21,688 nt of DNA from Candidatus Tenebribacter mawsonii (GCA_030765665.1 JAVCCD010000265.1:1-21688), one strand, 5' to 3'; positions 8,437-16,355 are shown, counted from the first letter of the stretch. Made by a program: numbers and translations. Notes: generated by a model not told the origin, from the sequence alone.

Positions 8437-9432
8437 TTAAATTCTTAGCAATAGGCTTCCAGATGTTAGCCCTGCTCCAAAAGAAGCAAGAAGTACCAGA
8501 TCACCATGACGGATCTTCCCACTTCTAATTGCTTCATCTAAAGCCATAGGAATGGTTGCAGCGGAAGTATTTGCATATTTTTCTATATTTACGATTACTT
8601 TTTTCTCATCGATCTTTAATTTTTTTCCTAAAGCCTGGATAATTCGTAAATTTGCTTGATGTGTTATTAACCAGTCAATTGAATGTACATCAAGGTGATT
8701 TCTTTTCAGTACAATGTCACAAGCGTTGTACATGGAACGTACAGCATTTTTAAAGATTTTATTGCCCTCCATATATACTGTATGAAGGTTTTCTTCAACT
8801 GATTCATTAGTCGCAGGCATGCGTGAACCACCAGCTTTCTGAATCAATAAATCATAATGTGTACCATCAGCAGAAAGTTCTGAATCTATGAATCTGGAAA
8901 TGTCCTTTTCTTCAGAGCGGGATATTATTGTCGCTCCAGCCCCATCCCCAAATAGAATACACGTTCCACGGTCTTTCCAATTAGTTACTTTGGTTAATAT
9001 TTCAACACCTATTACCAGAATGTTCTTTGCAACTCCATTTTCAATATATTGTTTGGCAATATTAGAAGCATATATCCACCCTGTGCAACCAGCTGAAACA
9101 TCAAAGGCAGGAAAATCTTTTAATCCTAACTTTTGTTGAATAATGCAGGCGGTTGAGGGGAATGGATGATCGCCGGAAATTGTTGCTACAATAATCATAT
9201 CAATATCTTTGCTTCTAATGCGAGCAGCTTCAATAGCTTTTAATGTTGCGTTATATGCTAAATCGGATGCAGCTTGATCTTGGGAAGCAACATGTCGTTC
9301 TGACATCCCAGTTCTAGTTCTTATCCACTCATCGGTTGTATCTACTATTTTTTCCAAATCGAAATTTGTAAGGACCTTGTCTGGTACGTACATTCCAGTT
9401 CCTGAGATTTTTGCATAATATTTGATGCTCAT
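8437..9432 (-). CDS. fabH: beta-ketoacyl-ACP synthase III
   Basis: The enzyme starts fatty acid synthesis by condensing an acyl-CoA, usually acetyl-CoA or a branched starter, with malonyl-ACP. The 331 residues hold the triad C116 (SAGCTGWIYA), H258 (THQANLRI) and N288 (ANTSAATIP); the Asn site has Ala where many homologues have Gly before NTS. The N-terminal GTGMYVPDKVLTNFDL is typical. A GAGGAG site inside the end of plsX precedes the ATG; the gap to plsX is 2 bases. The sequence does not tell which starter it prefers. Confidence 0.96.
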   Translation of the reverse strand: MSIKYYAKISGTGMYVPDKVLTNFDLEKIVDTTDEWIRTRTGMSERHVASQDQAASDLAYNATLKAIEAARIRSKDIDMIIVATISGDHPFPSTACIIQQKLGLKDFPAFDVSAGCTGWIYASNIAKQYIENGVAKNILVIGVEILTKVTNWKDRGTCILFGDGAGATIISRSEEKDISRFIDSELSADGTHYDLLIQKAGGSRMPATNESVEENLHTVYMEGNKIFKNAVRSMYNACDIVLKRNHLDVHSIDWLITHQANLRIIQALGKKLKIDEKKVIVNIEKYANTSAATIPMALDEAIRSGKIRHGDLVLLASFGAGLTSGSLLLRI

Positions 9433-9434
9433 GT

Positions 9435-10430
9435 TTATTTCTCCTCAAAATACTCTTTCGTATGTTGAATAAAACCTGATCTCGCTAAATGAGCAGCAAG
9501 TCCAACGGCGTTTTTAATAGCTTTTGCATTTGAGCGTCCATGTGAAACAACAGAAATACCATTGAGACCCACAAGAAGAGCACCACCATATTCTGAATGG
9601 TCTAACTTCTTTTTTAAGTATGCATAAGCCGGAAAAGATAGAAGTGCACCTAGCTTTGCAATCCAGTCCTTCTTCATCTCGCTTTTCAGGATAGACATAA
9701 TTGAATATGCGACACCTTCTACAGTTTTAAGCATGACATTGCCAACAAAACCATCGCAAACAACTACATCAACAATTCCTTTCAGCAAATCTTTCCCTTC
9801 AATGTTTCCAACAAAATTTATATCTTGATTATGTTTCAATTTACGATAAGTATTTTTAACTAATTCATTTCCTTTTGATTCTTCTTCACCAATGTTTAAT
9901 AATGCAACTCTCGGATTGTCAGTGTCAAAAAAAAATTTAAAATACAAGCTGCCAAGTATAGCATATTGAACAAGATTTTCTGGTGTGCATTCTACATTAG
10001 CGCCTATATCAAGAATTATTTCTGGATGAGTTTGTGTGGGGAACGTGGTAGCAATAGCGGGTCGAAGAATATTCTTAACTCTTCCATATCCAAAAAGAGA
10101 AGCAGCCATTACTGCACCAGTATTTCCGGCACTTACGACAGCCTGAACAGTTCCTTCTTTATGTAATTGAATTGCTCTAACTAATGAAGAATCTTTTTTC
10201 TTACGAACCATACGAGATGGTGAATCGCTCATGCTAATAACTTCAGTTGCATGGACAACTTCAATTTTATCTTTTGGATAGTAGTATTTTTCTAATTGTT
10301 TTTTTATTACATCTTGTTTCCCAACTAGATAAACTTTATCACAAAGGTCTTCCTTAATTGCAATAATTGCACCTTCCACTTCAGGGAAAGGTGCATTATC
10401 ACTGCCATAGGCATCAATAGCTATATGCAT
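9435..10430 (-). CDS. plsX: phosphate acyltransferase PlsX
   Basis: PlsX makes acyl-phosphate from acyl-ACP, the donor for glycerol-phosphate acylation by PlsY, and so links fatty acid synthesis to membrane lipid synthesis. The 331-residue length is normal. The N-terminus MHIAIDAYGSDNAP matches the family's opening, although the usual DAMGGD reads DAYGSD. Further family blocks are SAGNTGAVMAAS, LDIGANVECTPENL, NIGEEESKGN and VVCDGFVGNVMLKTVEG. The start lies 19 bases after rpmF with no visible Shine-Dalgarno, which suggests coupling or weak initiation. Confidence 0.95.
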   Translation of the reverse strand: MHIAIDAYGSDNAPFPEVEGAIIAIKEDLCDKVYLVGKQDVIKKQLEKYYYPKDKIEVVHATEVISMSDSPSRMVRKKKDSSLVRAIQLHKEGTVQAVVSAGNTGAVMAASLFGYGRVKNILRPAIATTFPTQTHPEIILDIGANVECTPENLVQYAILGSLYFKFFFDTDNPRVALLNIGEEESKGNELVKNTYRKLKHNQDINFVGNIEGKDLLKGIVDVVVCDGFVGNVMLKTVEGVAYSIMSILKSEMKKDWIAKLGALLSFPAYAYLKKKLDHSEYGGALLVGLNGISVVSHGRSNAKAIKNAVGLAAHLARSGFIQHTKEYFEEK

Positions 10431-10449
10431 ATTATCAATACATTTAAGA

Positions 10450-10629
10450 TTATTCTTTAACTTCTAGTACTTTTTTACCATTATAATGACCGCATTTTGA
10501 ACAAACATTATGAGGTCTGCATATTTCACCACAATTAGAACAAACCGCTGTTGTTGGTGCTGTTGCTTTATAATGAGTTCTTCTCTTATCTCTACGAGAT
10601 TTCGAAGTTTTTCTTTTTGGTACTGCCAT
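10450..10629 (-). CDS. rpmF: 50S ribosomal protein L32, zinc-binding form
   Basis: The 59-residue product starts MAVPKRKTSKSRRDKRRTHY, the typical L32 N-terminus, and has two CxxC pairs (C30/C33 and C43/C46) that bind zinc. Initiation is at ATG 10629, with AAGGAT at 10637-10642 as ribosome site. It stands first in the rpmF-plsX-fabH cluster, an arrangement found across bacteria that ties lipid synthesis to ribosome output. The DUF177 (YceD) gene that often precedes rpmF is missing; a nucleoside phosphorylase gene is there instead, after a 138-base gap. Confidence 0.96.
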   Translation of the reverse strand: MAVPKRKTSKSRRDKRRTHYKATAPTTAVCSNCGEICRPHNVCSKCGHYNGKKVLEVKE

Positions 10630-10677
10630 TCTTCACATCCTTATCTGATAAATTTTAACTTCTTTTAATTCAACATC

Positions 10678-10694
10678 TTAGGCTATCAACCTAA
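10678..10694. promoter_or_regulatory. second palindrome in the rpmF leader
   Basis: TTAGG (10678-10682) and CCTAA (10690-10694) form a perfect 5-bp inverted repeat with a 7-base spacer. It directly adjoins the larger palindrome that overlaps the predicted -10 box, on the side of the predicted start of transcription. It could be a small leader hairpin or half of a protein site. Short repeats of this size arise by chance in AT-rich DNA. Confidence 0.3.
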
Positions 10695-10710
10695 TTTGAA
10701 AAACCAAATT
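10693..10710. promoter_or_regulatory. palindrome overlapping the fab promoter, candidate operator
   Basis: AATTTG (10693-10698), six bases, then CAAATT (10705-10710) is a perfect inverted repeat. It overlaps the predicted -10 box (10706-10711) and the likely start of transcription of the rpmF-plsX-fab genes, the usual place for a repressor. The half-sites match those of the FabT operator as I remember it (ANTTTG-N5-CAAATT), a fatty-acid regulator of Gram-positive cocci, but the spacer is one base longer and no regulator gene is in the window. Confidence 0.4.
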
Positions 10711-10733
10711 AATTTTAGGGGTAGGAGTGTCAA
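10706..10733 (-). promoter_or_regulatory. predicted sigma-70-type promoter for rpmF-plsX-fab
   Basis: On the minus strand TTGACA (10733-10728) is a perfect -35 box, followed after 16 bases by TAATTT (10711-10706) as a partial -10 box. It lies in the 138-base gap between the nucleoside phosphorylase gene and rpmF, about 75 bases upstream of the rpmF start. It would let the lipid genes be transcribed independently of the upstream aro-containing part of the run. The -10 matches the consensus at only three of six positions. Confidence 0.45.
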
Positions 10734-10767
10734 GGTTTTTGGGACACCGAATTGTGGTCAAAAATTC

Positions 10768-12075
10768 TTATTTAATCAAATCTAAAATGATACTCTCTTT
10801 TTGGACTTTCTCATCAATTAACTCATAACTGTTCAATATTTTAGTAATGATATTAACCCCTTCATCTTTATCATTGCAGAACACATGACCAATTGTTTCA
10901 TTTCCAGTAATCTTATCTCCGATTTTTTTGATTAAATGTGCTCCTGAAGAATAGTCTAATTGGGAATCAAGGGTTCTCCTGCCTGCACCGATCTCAATCA
11001 ATGCATAGCCAATCTGCTGTGAATTTATAGATTTTATCCAGCCTGTTTTTTGTGAAACAATTGGAATTTTGTATTTAGCTTGAGGAAGAAGAGATAGATC
11101 ATCACAAACATCAGAATTCCCACCTTGAGCAGCAATGGAATTTCTAAAATAATCTAAAGCTCTCCCAGTTGTGATAGCATCTTCAATCAAATTCATTGCT
11201 TCTGCTTCTGTTGTTGCAATTTCAGAAAGTAATAACATTTCTATCGCTAATGTTTTAGTTAATTTGTCAATATCTTCAATATCTTTTCCTTGCAAGTATT
11301 CAATCGTTTCTTTTATTTCTAAAGCGTTACCGATATATTCTCCGAGTGGTGAATTCATATTAGAGAATACTACTGATACTTTTTGCCCGAATTTTTCACC
11401 TGTCTTTATTAGAAGATTGGCAAGTTCTCTTCCTGTATCAAGATCTTTTATAAATGCACCTGTTCCAATTTTTAGATCAACAACAAGGTTTTGGGCACCT
11501 TCAGCAATCTTTTTACTCATAATACTGGCGGTTATCAGTGGAAGGCTTTCTACAGTTCCTGAAACATCTCTCAGTGCATAAATCCTACGATCTGCTGGCA
11601 CCAGTTCTTCTGATTGGCTTATAATACAAAACCCCACATCTTCAATTATTTTTTTAAATTCCGTATCATTAAAATTAGTTCTGAAGCCCGGTATTGACTC
11701 TAGTTTGTCTAAAGTGCCACCTGTATGCCCTAACCCTCTTCCCGAAATCATTGGTATTTTTCCGCCACACGCAGCAACAATTGGTGCTAGCATAATAGTA
11801 ATTTTATCACCAACTCCTCCAGTGGAATGCTTATCTACAGTTTTATATGATTTGGGAAAAGTTATCTGCTTTCCTGATTCGATATATATTCTTGTTAGGG
11901 TTTGAACTTCTTCTATTTTCATATTTTGAAAGTAAATTGCCATTAAGAGAGCGGACATTTGGTACTCTGGTATTTCATTATTTATATATGAGTTAATAAA
12001 ATACTCCAATTCTTCTTTTGTTAATTCTTTACCGGTTTTTTTCTTAATAATTAACTCTACAGGATTAAAATTCAT
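10768..12075 (-). CDS. deoA: pyrimidine-nucleoside (thymidine) phosphorylase
   Basis: The enzyme splits thymidine, and in the broader Pdp subtype also uridine, with phosphate into base and (deoxy)ribose-1-phosphate. The 435-residue sequence contains the phosphate loop KHSTGGVGDK and the family signature SGRGLGHTGGTLDKLE. The substrate-binding Arg, Ser and Lys lie in YALRDVSGTVE and ITASIMSKK. AGGAG precedes the ATG at 12075. Whether it prefers thymidine or all pyrimidine nucleosides cannot be decided; the ~435 length fits both. Its place between a lipoprotein gene and rpmF looks incidental, since no other nucleoside-salvage gene is in the window. Confidence 0.93.
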   Translation of the reverse strand: MNFNPVELIIKKKTGKELTKEELEYFINSYINNEIPEYQMSALLMAIYFQNMKIEEVQTLTRIYIESGKQITFPKSYKTVDKHSTGGVGDKITIMLAPIVAACGGKIPMISGRGLGHTGGTLDKLESIPGFRTNFNDTEFKKIIEDVGFCIISQSEELVPADRRIYALRDVSGTVESLPLITASIMSKKIAEGAQNLVVDLKIGTGAFIKDLDTGRELANLLIKTGEKFGQKVSVVFSNMNSPLGEYIGNALEIKETIEYLQGKDIEDIDKLTKTLAIEMLLLSEIATTEAEAMNLIEDAITTGRALDYFRNSIAAQGGNSDVCDDLSLLPQAKYKIPIVSQKTGWIKSINSQQIGYALIEIGAGRRTLDSQLDYSSGAHLIKKIGDKITGNETIGHVFCNDKDEGVNIITKILNSYELIDEKVQKESIILDLIK

Positions 12076-12090
12076 TGCTTCTCCTAGTTT

Positions 12091-13656
12091 CTACCACCAA
12101 ATTTGTTTATTATTTTGGTAAGTAAATATTCGTTCTTCTTCATCTGAATTGTCTTTTACAAGCCAATATAGTCTATTTGCAGGAAGTTTTTTGAACTTCA
12201 TTGGTGATTCATTGGCGGTTTCTGTTCCAAATAACTCCCAACCTTTTTCCCAATAAAAAAGCTTGTATTTTTCTTCTACTTCTAAGAAGGTTTTGTTCCC
12301 ATCATTACTTGAACGATCAATACTTTTTTTGGTTACTGAGTGCAGAATAACTTCTTCTTCAAATAGATCGTTACCGTTTAATTCTTTTTGATCTCCGTTT
12401 TTCGTGAGAATAAATGGATGAGATGCAGGGAATAGTTTTTCTTCAACATAGAACATTGGTAGATATGCAATATCAACTCCCATATCTGTAAAGTGTGCTG
12501 AGTTGTCATTAATTTTTGCCCAGTGAATTGCTTTCCATTCACCTGAATTAAATACACATAGATAAAGATAATTTGTACTATCTGGAATATCATTATTTAT
12601 GGTAATATTTACATCAGAAACCTTGGTGTATTCCTTTGTAACGTCGGTATAACATTTTGCAGAAAGCCAAGCAGGAGCTTTTTCATCACCAGGTAATTTG
12701 AATATTAGATTATCTTTTTGAACCGAAAAAACTTTTCGATAAACTTTTGCGACCTTACTGGAAAGTTTATATTTTCCAGGATTTGATTCTGCACCCATAA
12801 AAGGTATTGTTTTTCCATCAGGCATAATTATCACATTCCAGGCATGGTTATTGCCAGTATTTGCCCAGTGTGGTGTATAGTCACTGGTTGCCGCAATCCC
12901 GTTAGCTCTTAGTGCGTAAATGGTGAGATTTGTAATATCCTCACATCTGCCTTCTTTATTCATGAGCATCTCAAATAATCCTTGATCTGTTGGATTTAGA
13001 TAATATTTTGAGTTAAATTTGAACCATGTTTTTAAGTCGTTATTAATTAATTCTGCAGCTTCTATAATATCTGTTTGATCAAACATTTGTGTTGAAATAT
13101 CTTTATAGCTATCCATGAAATACCCACGCCAAGAACGCCATGACTCGATTGGTTCATTGCTGCCTCTATATGGGAGAATATATTCCTTAAACATTGAATA
13201 ATCATATTTTTGCGACCAGGGCTTTTCTTCCCAAGCTTTGAATGCTAATTCAATATTATCTATCATGAATTCGGAAGTGATAGTCTGATGATCTAATTTC
13301 TTCTCTTTTTTCTTCCAATGTAATTCACCAAATTCGTCTTCAAGTGAGTCCATAGCCATTTTAGCTTCATCATAATCTTTGAATTCTGAAAAATTCCATG
13401 TTACTTCAACTTCACTTTCATCAAAAAGTCCTACTTTTACAAATGAGTGATTTTGCATGTTCTCATAAAGGAATATGAGTGCATCCAATTTATCAGATTG
13501 ATCATTTTTATGAAAATATTTTGCAGCTTTTTTCAGCTCTTTTTTGTTTTTTGAAGAATCTCGTAATGTCAGTTTTGCTTGTTCGGTATATTGTACTGTA
13601 GAACAGGAAATTATTAATAAGATAATCCCCAAAAACATAAGATTTTTATACTTCAT
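12091..13656 (-). CDS. transglutaminase-like lipoprotein
   Basis: The 521-residue protein opens with a lipoprotein signal: a hydrophobic stretch to the lipobox LIISC, with C18 as the lipidated residue. A transglutaminase-like papain-fold domain in the middle has the expected triad: C238 in GRCEDITNL, H271 in NNHAWN and D280 in MPDGK. This fold covers proteases, amidases and cross-linking enzymes, so the reaction is unknown. The N-terminal 200 and C-terminal 220 residues match nothing I recognise; the latter looks beta-rich and may be a carbohydrate- or protein-binding module. GGAGGAG precedes the ATG, inside the end of the AroDE gene, which stops one base before this gene begins. It acts in the periplasm or at the cell surface. 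Confidence 0.85.
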   Translation of the reverse strand: MKYKNLMFLGIILLIISCSTVQYTEQAKLTLRDSSKNKKELKKAAKYFHKNDQSDKLDALIFLYENMQNHSFVKVGLFDESEVEVTWNFSEFKDYDEAKMAMDSLEDEFGELHWKKKEKKLDHQTITSEFMIDNIELAFKAWEEKPWSQKYDYSMFKEYILPYRGSNEPIESWRSWRGYFMDSYKDISTQMFDQTDIIEAAELINNDLKTWFKFNSKYYLNPTDQGLFEMLMNKEGRCEDITNLTIYALRANGIAATSDYTPHWANTGNNHAWNVIIMPDGKTIPFMGAESNPGKYKLSSKVAKVYRKVFSVQKDNLIFKLPGDEKAPAWLSAKCYTDVTKEYTKVSDVNITINNDIPDSTNYLYLCVFNSGEWKAIHWAKINDNSAHFTDMGVDIAYLPMFYVEEKLFPASHPFILTKNGDQKELNGNDLFEEEVILHSVTKKSIDRSSNDGNKTFLEVEEKYKLFYWEKGWELFGTETANESPMKFKKLPANRLYWLVKDNSDEEERIFTYQNNKQIWW

Positions 13657-15030
13657 TTACTCCTCCAAATCATATATCGCAGTTACAAATTCTTGCTGTT
13701 GGATTTTTGCTTGTAAATCCCAGAATTTTTTACCATCGATATAATCAATTTCATTTTCGATACATCGAGTTATTAGTAAAGTATTATTTTGTTTATACGG
13801 CAAGTCTATAGCTTTTGTTGGAAATACCAAATTAAATAAATCAATTATATCTACATCCCTTATACCTAGCGGTGTACAGTTTATTATAACATCAAATTTA
13901 TTATTCTTAAGTAACTCAAGTTGAATGAATTCTCTTTTGTTCTTCTTCGCTAAAATTTTGCCCGATATTTCATTTCGACTAGAAATAGTAATATTATTAA
14001 AAGCCTGGAATGCTTTTAACGCTATTTCAGAAGTGGCACCGCTGCCGATAATTATGATCGAGTCTTTATATTTAATGTTTAATATTTCGATTGATCGCTT
14101 AAAAGCAATGAGGTCTGTATTTGACATAAAACCTGATTTTGGTAGGAATAAATTTACAGCTGAGAGTTGTTTTTTTGCTCCTATTAACTTCTTAAAAGGC
14201 ATTGTAATTGAAAAACCGTAAAAAATAAGATCAGCATTTTTTATCCAGCTCCACAAATCTTCAATATCGTCGATTATGAAAGGAAGATAGATGGCATTAA
14301 ATTCATTCCTACTAAATAGATCATTATAATATTTTATTCCAAGAGAGCCCTTAACTTGATTTCCACCAATTATTCCACCAATTTGTGTTTTTTGTGAAAT
14401 TGATTTGAGATTATAAAATTCTGCTTCTTCCAAAGTGAGCTGTCCTTGAGCTGTTGAGTTATCAGATATACCTATAAAGGTTGAATAAGCACCAAGGTGA
14501 TTGAATAATATTCTACTAATTTTACCAAGTTTTCCCATACCTGCAAAAATTACAGGTTTGTTAGATTTAGAGATCAGTTTTTTTAAACCAATTAGGTCTG
14601 AATAATTTGATACATTAACTGCGATCTTTACAAATTTTGATGGTAGTAAATTCATTCTGTGAATAATTATTTCAAGTTTTACAAAATCAATTTCTTTAGA
14701 AAAATCATGATAAGATAAGATTAAATTATTTGCAGGAATTGAATAAATATTCGAATCGTTAATCGCTCTTATCTCAAGATCACAAAGACAATCTGTTTCG
14801 TGGATCATTTTTTTATAATATTCAATTTTTTCTGTAAAATCAAATTCAATCTTTCCACCTTCTTCTCTGCAACGAATTGTTAGAATTGTTTTATCATCGA
14901 CTATTTCAGGTGGAATTGATTTGAAATTTTTAGAATAATCCAAACGAAATTCTTTCCAATAATGGGCGTATTTTTTTGCTACTTGAATTACAAAATCGTT
15001 ATTGATAAATGGTATTGAAAGAATAATCAT
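13657..15030 (-). CDS. aroDE: bifunctional 3-dehydroquinate dehydratase / shikimate dehydrogenase
   Basis: This 457-residue fusion carries shikimate pathway steps 3 and 4. The N-terminal type I dehydratase (about 1-205) has the E27-F-R29-L-D opening, the RCREEGG block at 53-59, H108 in SYHDF, the Schiff-base K135 in VKIAV, and the GQL loop (206-208 region aligned by QGQLTL at 195-200). The C-terminal dehydrogenase (about 215-457) has K280 in ITMPFK and D306 in SNTD, the usual catalytic pair, a GSGATSEIA nucleotide loop at 329-337, and NCTPLG. Its shikimate-binding loop is unusual: where homologues have HSxSP it reads GSLGI (228-232), keeping only the first Ser. The start overlaps the upstream stop by 4 bases (ATGA) with no ribosome site, so translation is coupled. 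Confidence 0.92.
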   Translation of the reverse strand: MIILSIPFINNDFVIQVAKKYAHYWKEFRLDYSKNFKSIPPEIVDDKTILTIRCREEGGKIEFDFTEKIEYYKKMIHETDCLCDLEIRAINDSNIYSIPANNLILSYHDFSKEIDFVKLEIIIHRMNLLPSKFVKIAVNVSNYSDLIGLKKLISKSNKPVIFAGMGKLGKISRILFNHLGAYSTFIGISDNSTAQGQLTLEEAEFYNLKSISQKTQIGGIIGGNQVKGSLGIKYYNDLFSRNEFNAIYLPFIIDDIEDLWSWIKNADLIFYGFSITMPFKKLIGAKKQLSAVNLFLPKSGFMSNTDLIAFKRSIEILNIKYKDSIIIIGSGATSEIALKAFQAFNNITISSRNEISGKILAKKNKREFIQLELLKNNKFDVIINCTPLGIRDVDIIDLFNLVFPTKAIDLPYKQNNTLLITRCIENEIDYIDGKKFWDLQAKIQQQEFVTAIYDLEE

Positions 15031-16328
15031 TGTTTTTTTTTGCTTTCTAATATAATTATCTGCCAGATTTTAGTAATAAGAGATTCATCAATATTCCATA
15101 ATTTTGCTTTCTCTTTTAGCCCTAAGAGAAGTTTTTCTTCACGGTTTCTATTCTCGATTTGGAGATTGTTTTCTTGCTTGAATTTACCAATTAATTCAGA
15201 GATCTTTTGACGCCTACCAAGAGCAATTAAAATATCCTCATCGATTTTATCAATAGCTTCTCGATAATCTATTAAGTTTAATTTATCACTTGAAATTAAT
15301 TTTTGATAACTTATTGCATCAGCTAAGACAAGCTTTATCATAGCTTTTGCAACGGGAATAATTCTTGGGATAATACATGTGTCGTGTCTTCCTAAAGATC
15401 TGAAGCTGACCTCTTTATTTCCTTTTGTTATTGTTTTTTGGAGTATATTTATTGAGGGAGTTGGTTTGACAACGAAACGAAGCGAGAGATTATTCCCAGT
15501 GCTTATTCCACCTAAAATCCCTCCGCTTTTGTTTGTGATGAAGCCATTGTTATCCATTTGATCATTTGTTTCATTGCCCTTTAATTCGGCAAATTTAAAT
15601 CCTTCCCCAAATTCAATTCCCTTTACTGCTCCAATCGAGACAATTGCTTTGGCCAAATTTGCATCAAGTTTTTCAAAAACAGGATCACCCAAACCCGCTG
15701 GAATATTTGAAATCATAACTTCAATTATCCCTCCTACAGAATTACCTTCTGTTTTTACGTCTGATAAATACTTAGTTAGTTCACCGAAATTTTTTCTATC
15801 GTGCCAGGACAACTCATTCAGGAACGTATGATCAATATCAGTTGTTTCTAACTTTCCTATTTTAATAGGATAAATTTTGATATTAATGCCTGCTAGGACA
15901 TCCGTAACCAATCCTGCCGCAGCAACTCGCGATATTGTTTCTCTACCTGAGGCTCTGCCACCACCTCGATAGTCATAAATTTTGAACTTACTAAAATATG
16001 AAAAATCAGCATGTCCTGGACGAAACAAGTCTTTTAAATGCTCATAATCTTTACTACGGGCATCTTCATTATTGACCATTAAACAAATTGGCATACCTGT
16101 AGTTTTACCTTCGAAAACGCCTGATAAAACTTGAATCGTATCGCTCTCTTTTCTTGAAGAAGAAAATGTTCCTCGTCCTGGTTTACGCTCATTTAGCGCA
16201 ATTCTTATTTCCTCAATTGGGAATGCAATGCCAGCTTTTACATCCTCAATAACCACACCAATCGCTTTTCCATGACTTTCACCAAAAGCTGTAATTCCAA
16301 TATACTTATTGTAACTATTAGATTTCAT
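15027..16328 (-). CDS. aroC: chorismate synthase - chorismate mutase fusion
   Basis: Residues 1 to about 343 are chorismate synthase, which turns EPSP into chorismate with reduced FMN. They show GESHG with H19, RPGHAD with H106, GGGRASGRETISRVAA and GRHDTCIIPR (313-322). Residues 352-433 are a complete AroQ-type chorismate mutase, which turns chorismate into prephenate. They align without gaps to residues 7-88 of the E. coli CM-prephenate dehydratase. R356, R373, K384, R396, E397, S429 and Q433 fall on E. coli R11, R28, K39, R51, E52, S84 and Q88. E. coli D48 is replaced by N393, and Q433 is the very last residue. AAGGAT precedes the ATG at 16328. It is the first gene of the minus-strand run. 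Confidence 0.95.
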   Translation of the reverse strand: MKSNSYNKYIGITAFGESHGKAIGVVIEDVKAGIAFPIEEIRIALNERKPGRGTFSSSRKESDTIQVLSGVFEGKTTGMPICLMVNNEDARSKDYEHLKDLFRPGHADFSYFSKFKIYDYRGGGRASGRETISRVAAAGLVTDVLAGINIKIYPIKIGKLETTDIDHTFLNELSWHDRKNFGELTKYLSDVKTEGNSVGGIIEVMISNIPAGLGDPVFEKLDANLAKAIVSIGAVKGIEFGEGFKFAELKGNETNDQMDNNGFITNKSGGILGGISTGNNLSLRFVVKPTPSINILQKTITKGNKEVSFRSLGRHDTCIIPRIIPVAKAMIKLVLADAISYQKLISSDKLNLIDYREAIDKIDEDILIALGRRQKISELIGKFKQENNLQIENRNREEKLLLGLKEKAKLWNIDESLITKIWQIIILESKKKQ

Positions 16329-16355
16329 ATCCTTTTCCTATTTATATTACTGCGG

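Noticed and set aside
10711..10767. A terminator between the nucleoside phosphorylase gene and rpmF
   Set aside because: The G+C-richer patch near 10740-10760 does not pair well (several mismatches) and no T run follows on the minus strand.
11171..11581. 136-codon plus-strand open frame inside the nucleoside phosphorylase gene
   Set aside because: It is antisense to a well-recognised conserved gene, has no family match or ribosome site, and is an expected shadow.
1411..13656. A MoxR-VWA-transglutaminase system, since both a VWA membrane protein and a transglutaminase lie on the minus strand
   Set aside because: They are about 9 kb apart with the entire fab block between them and no MoxR ATPase in the window, so grouping them would be forced.
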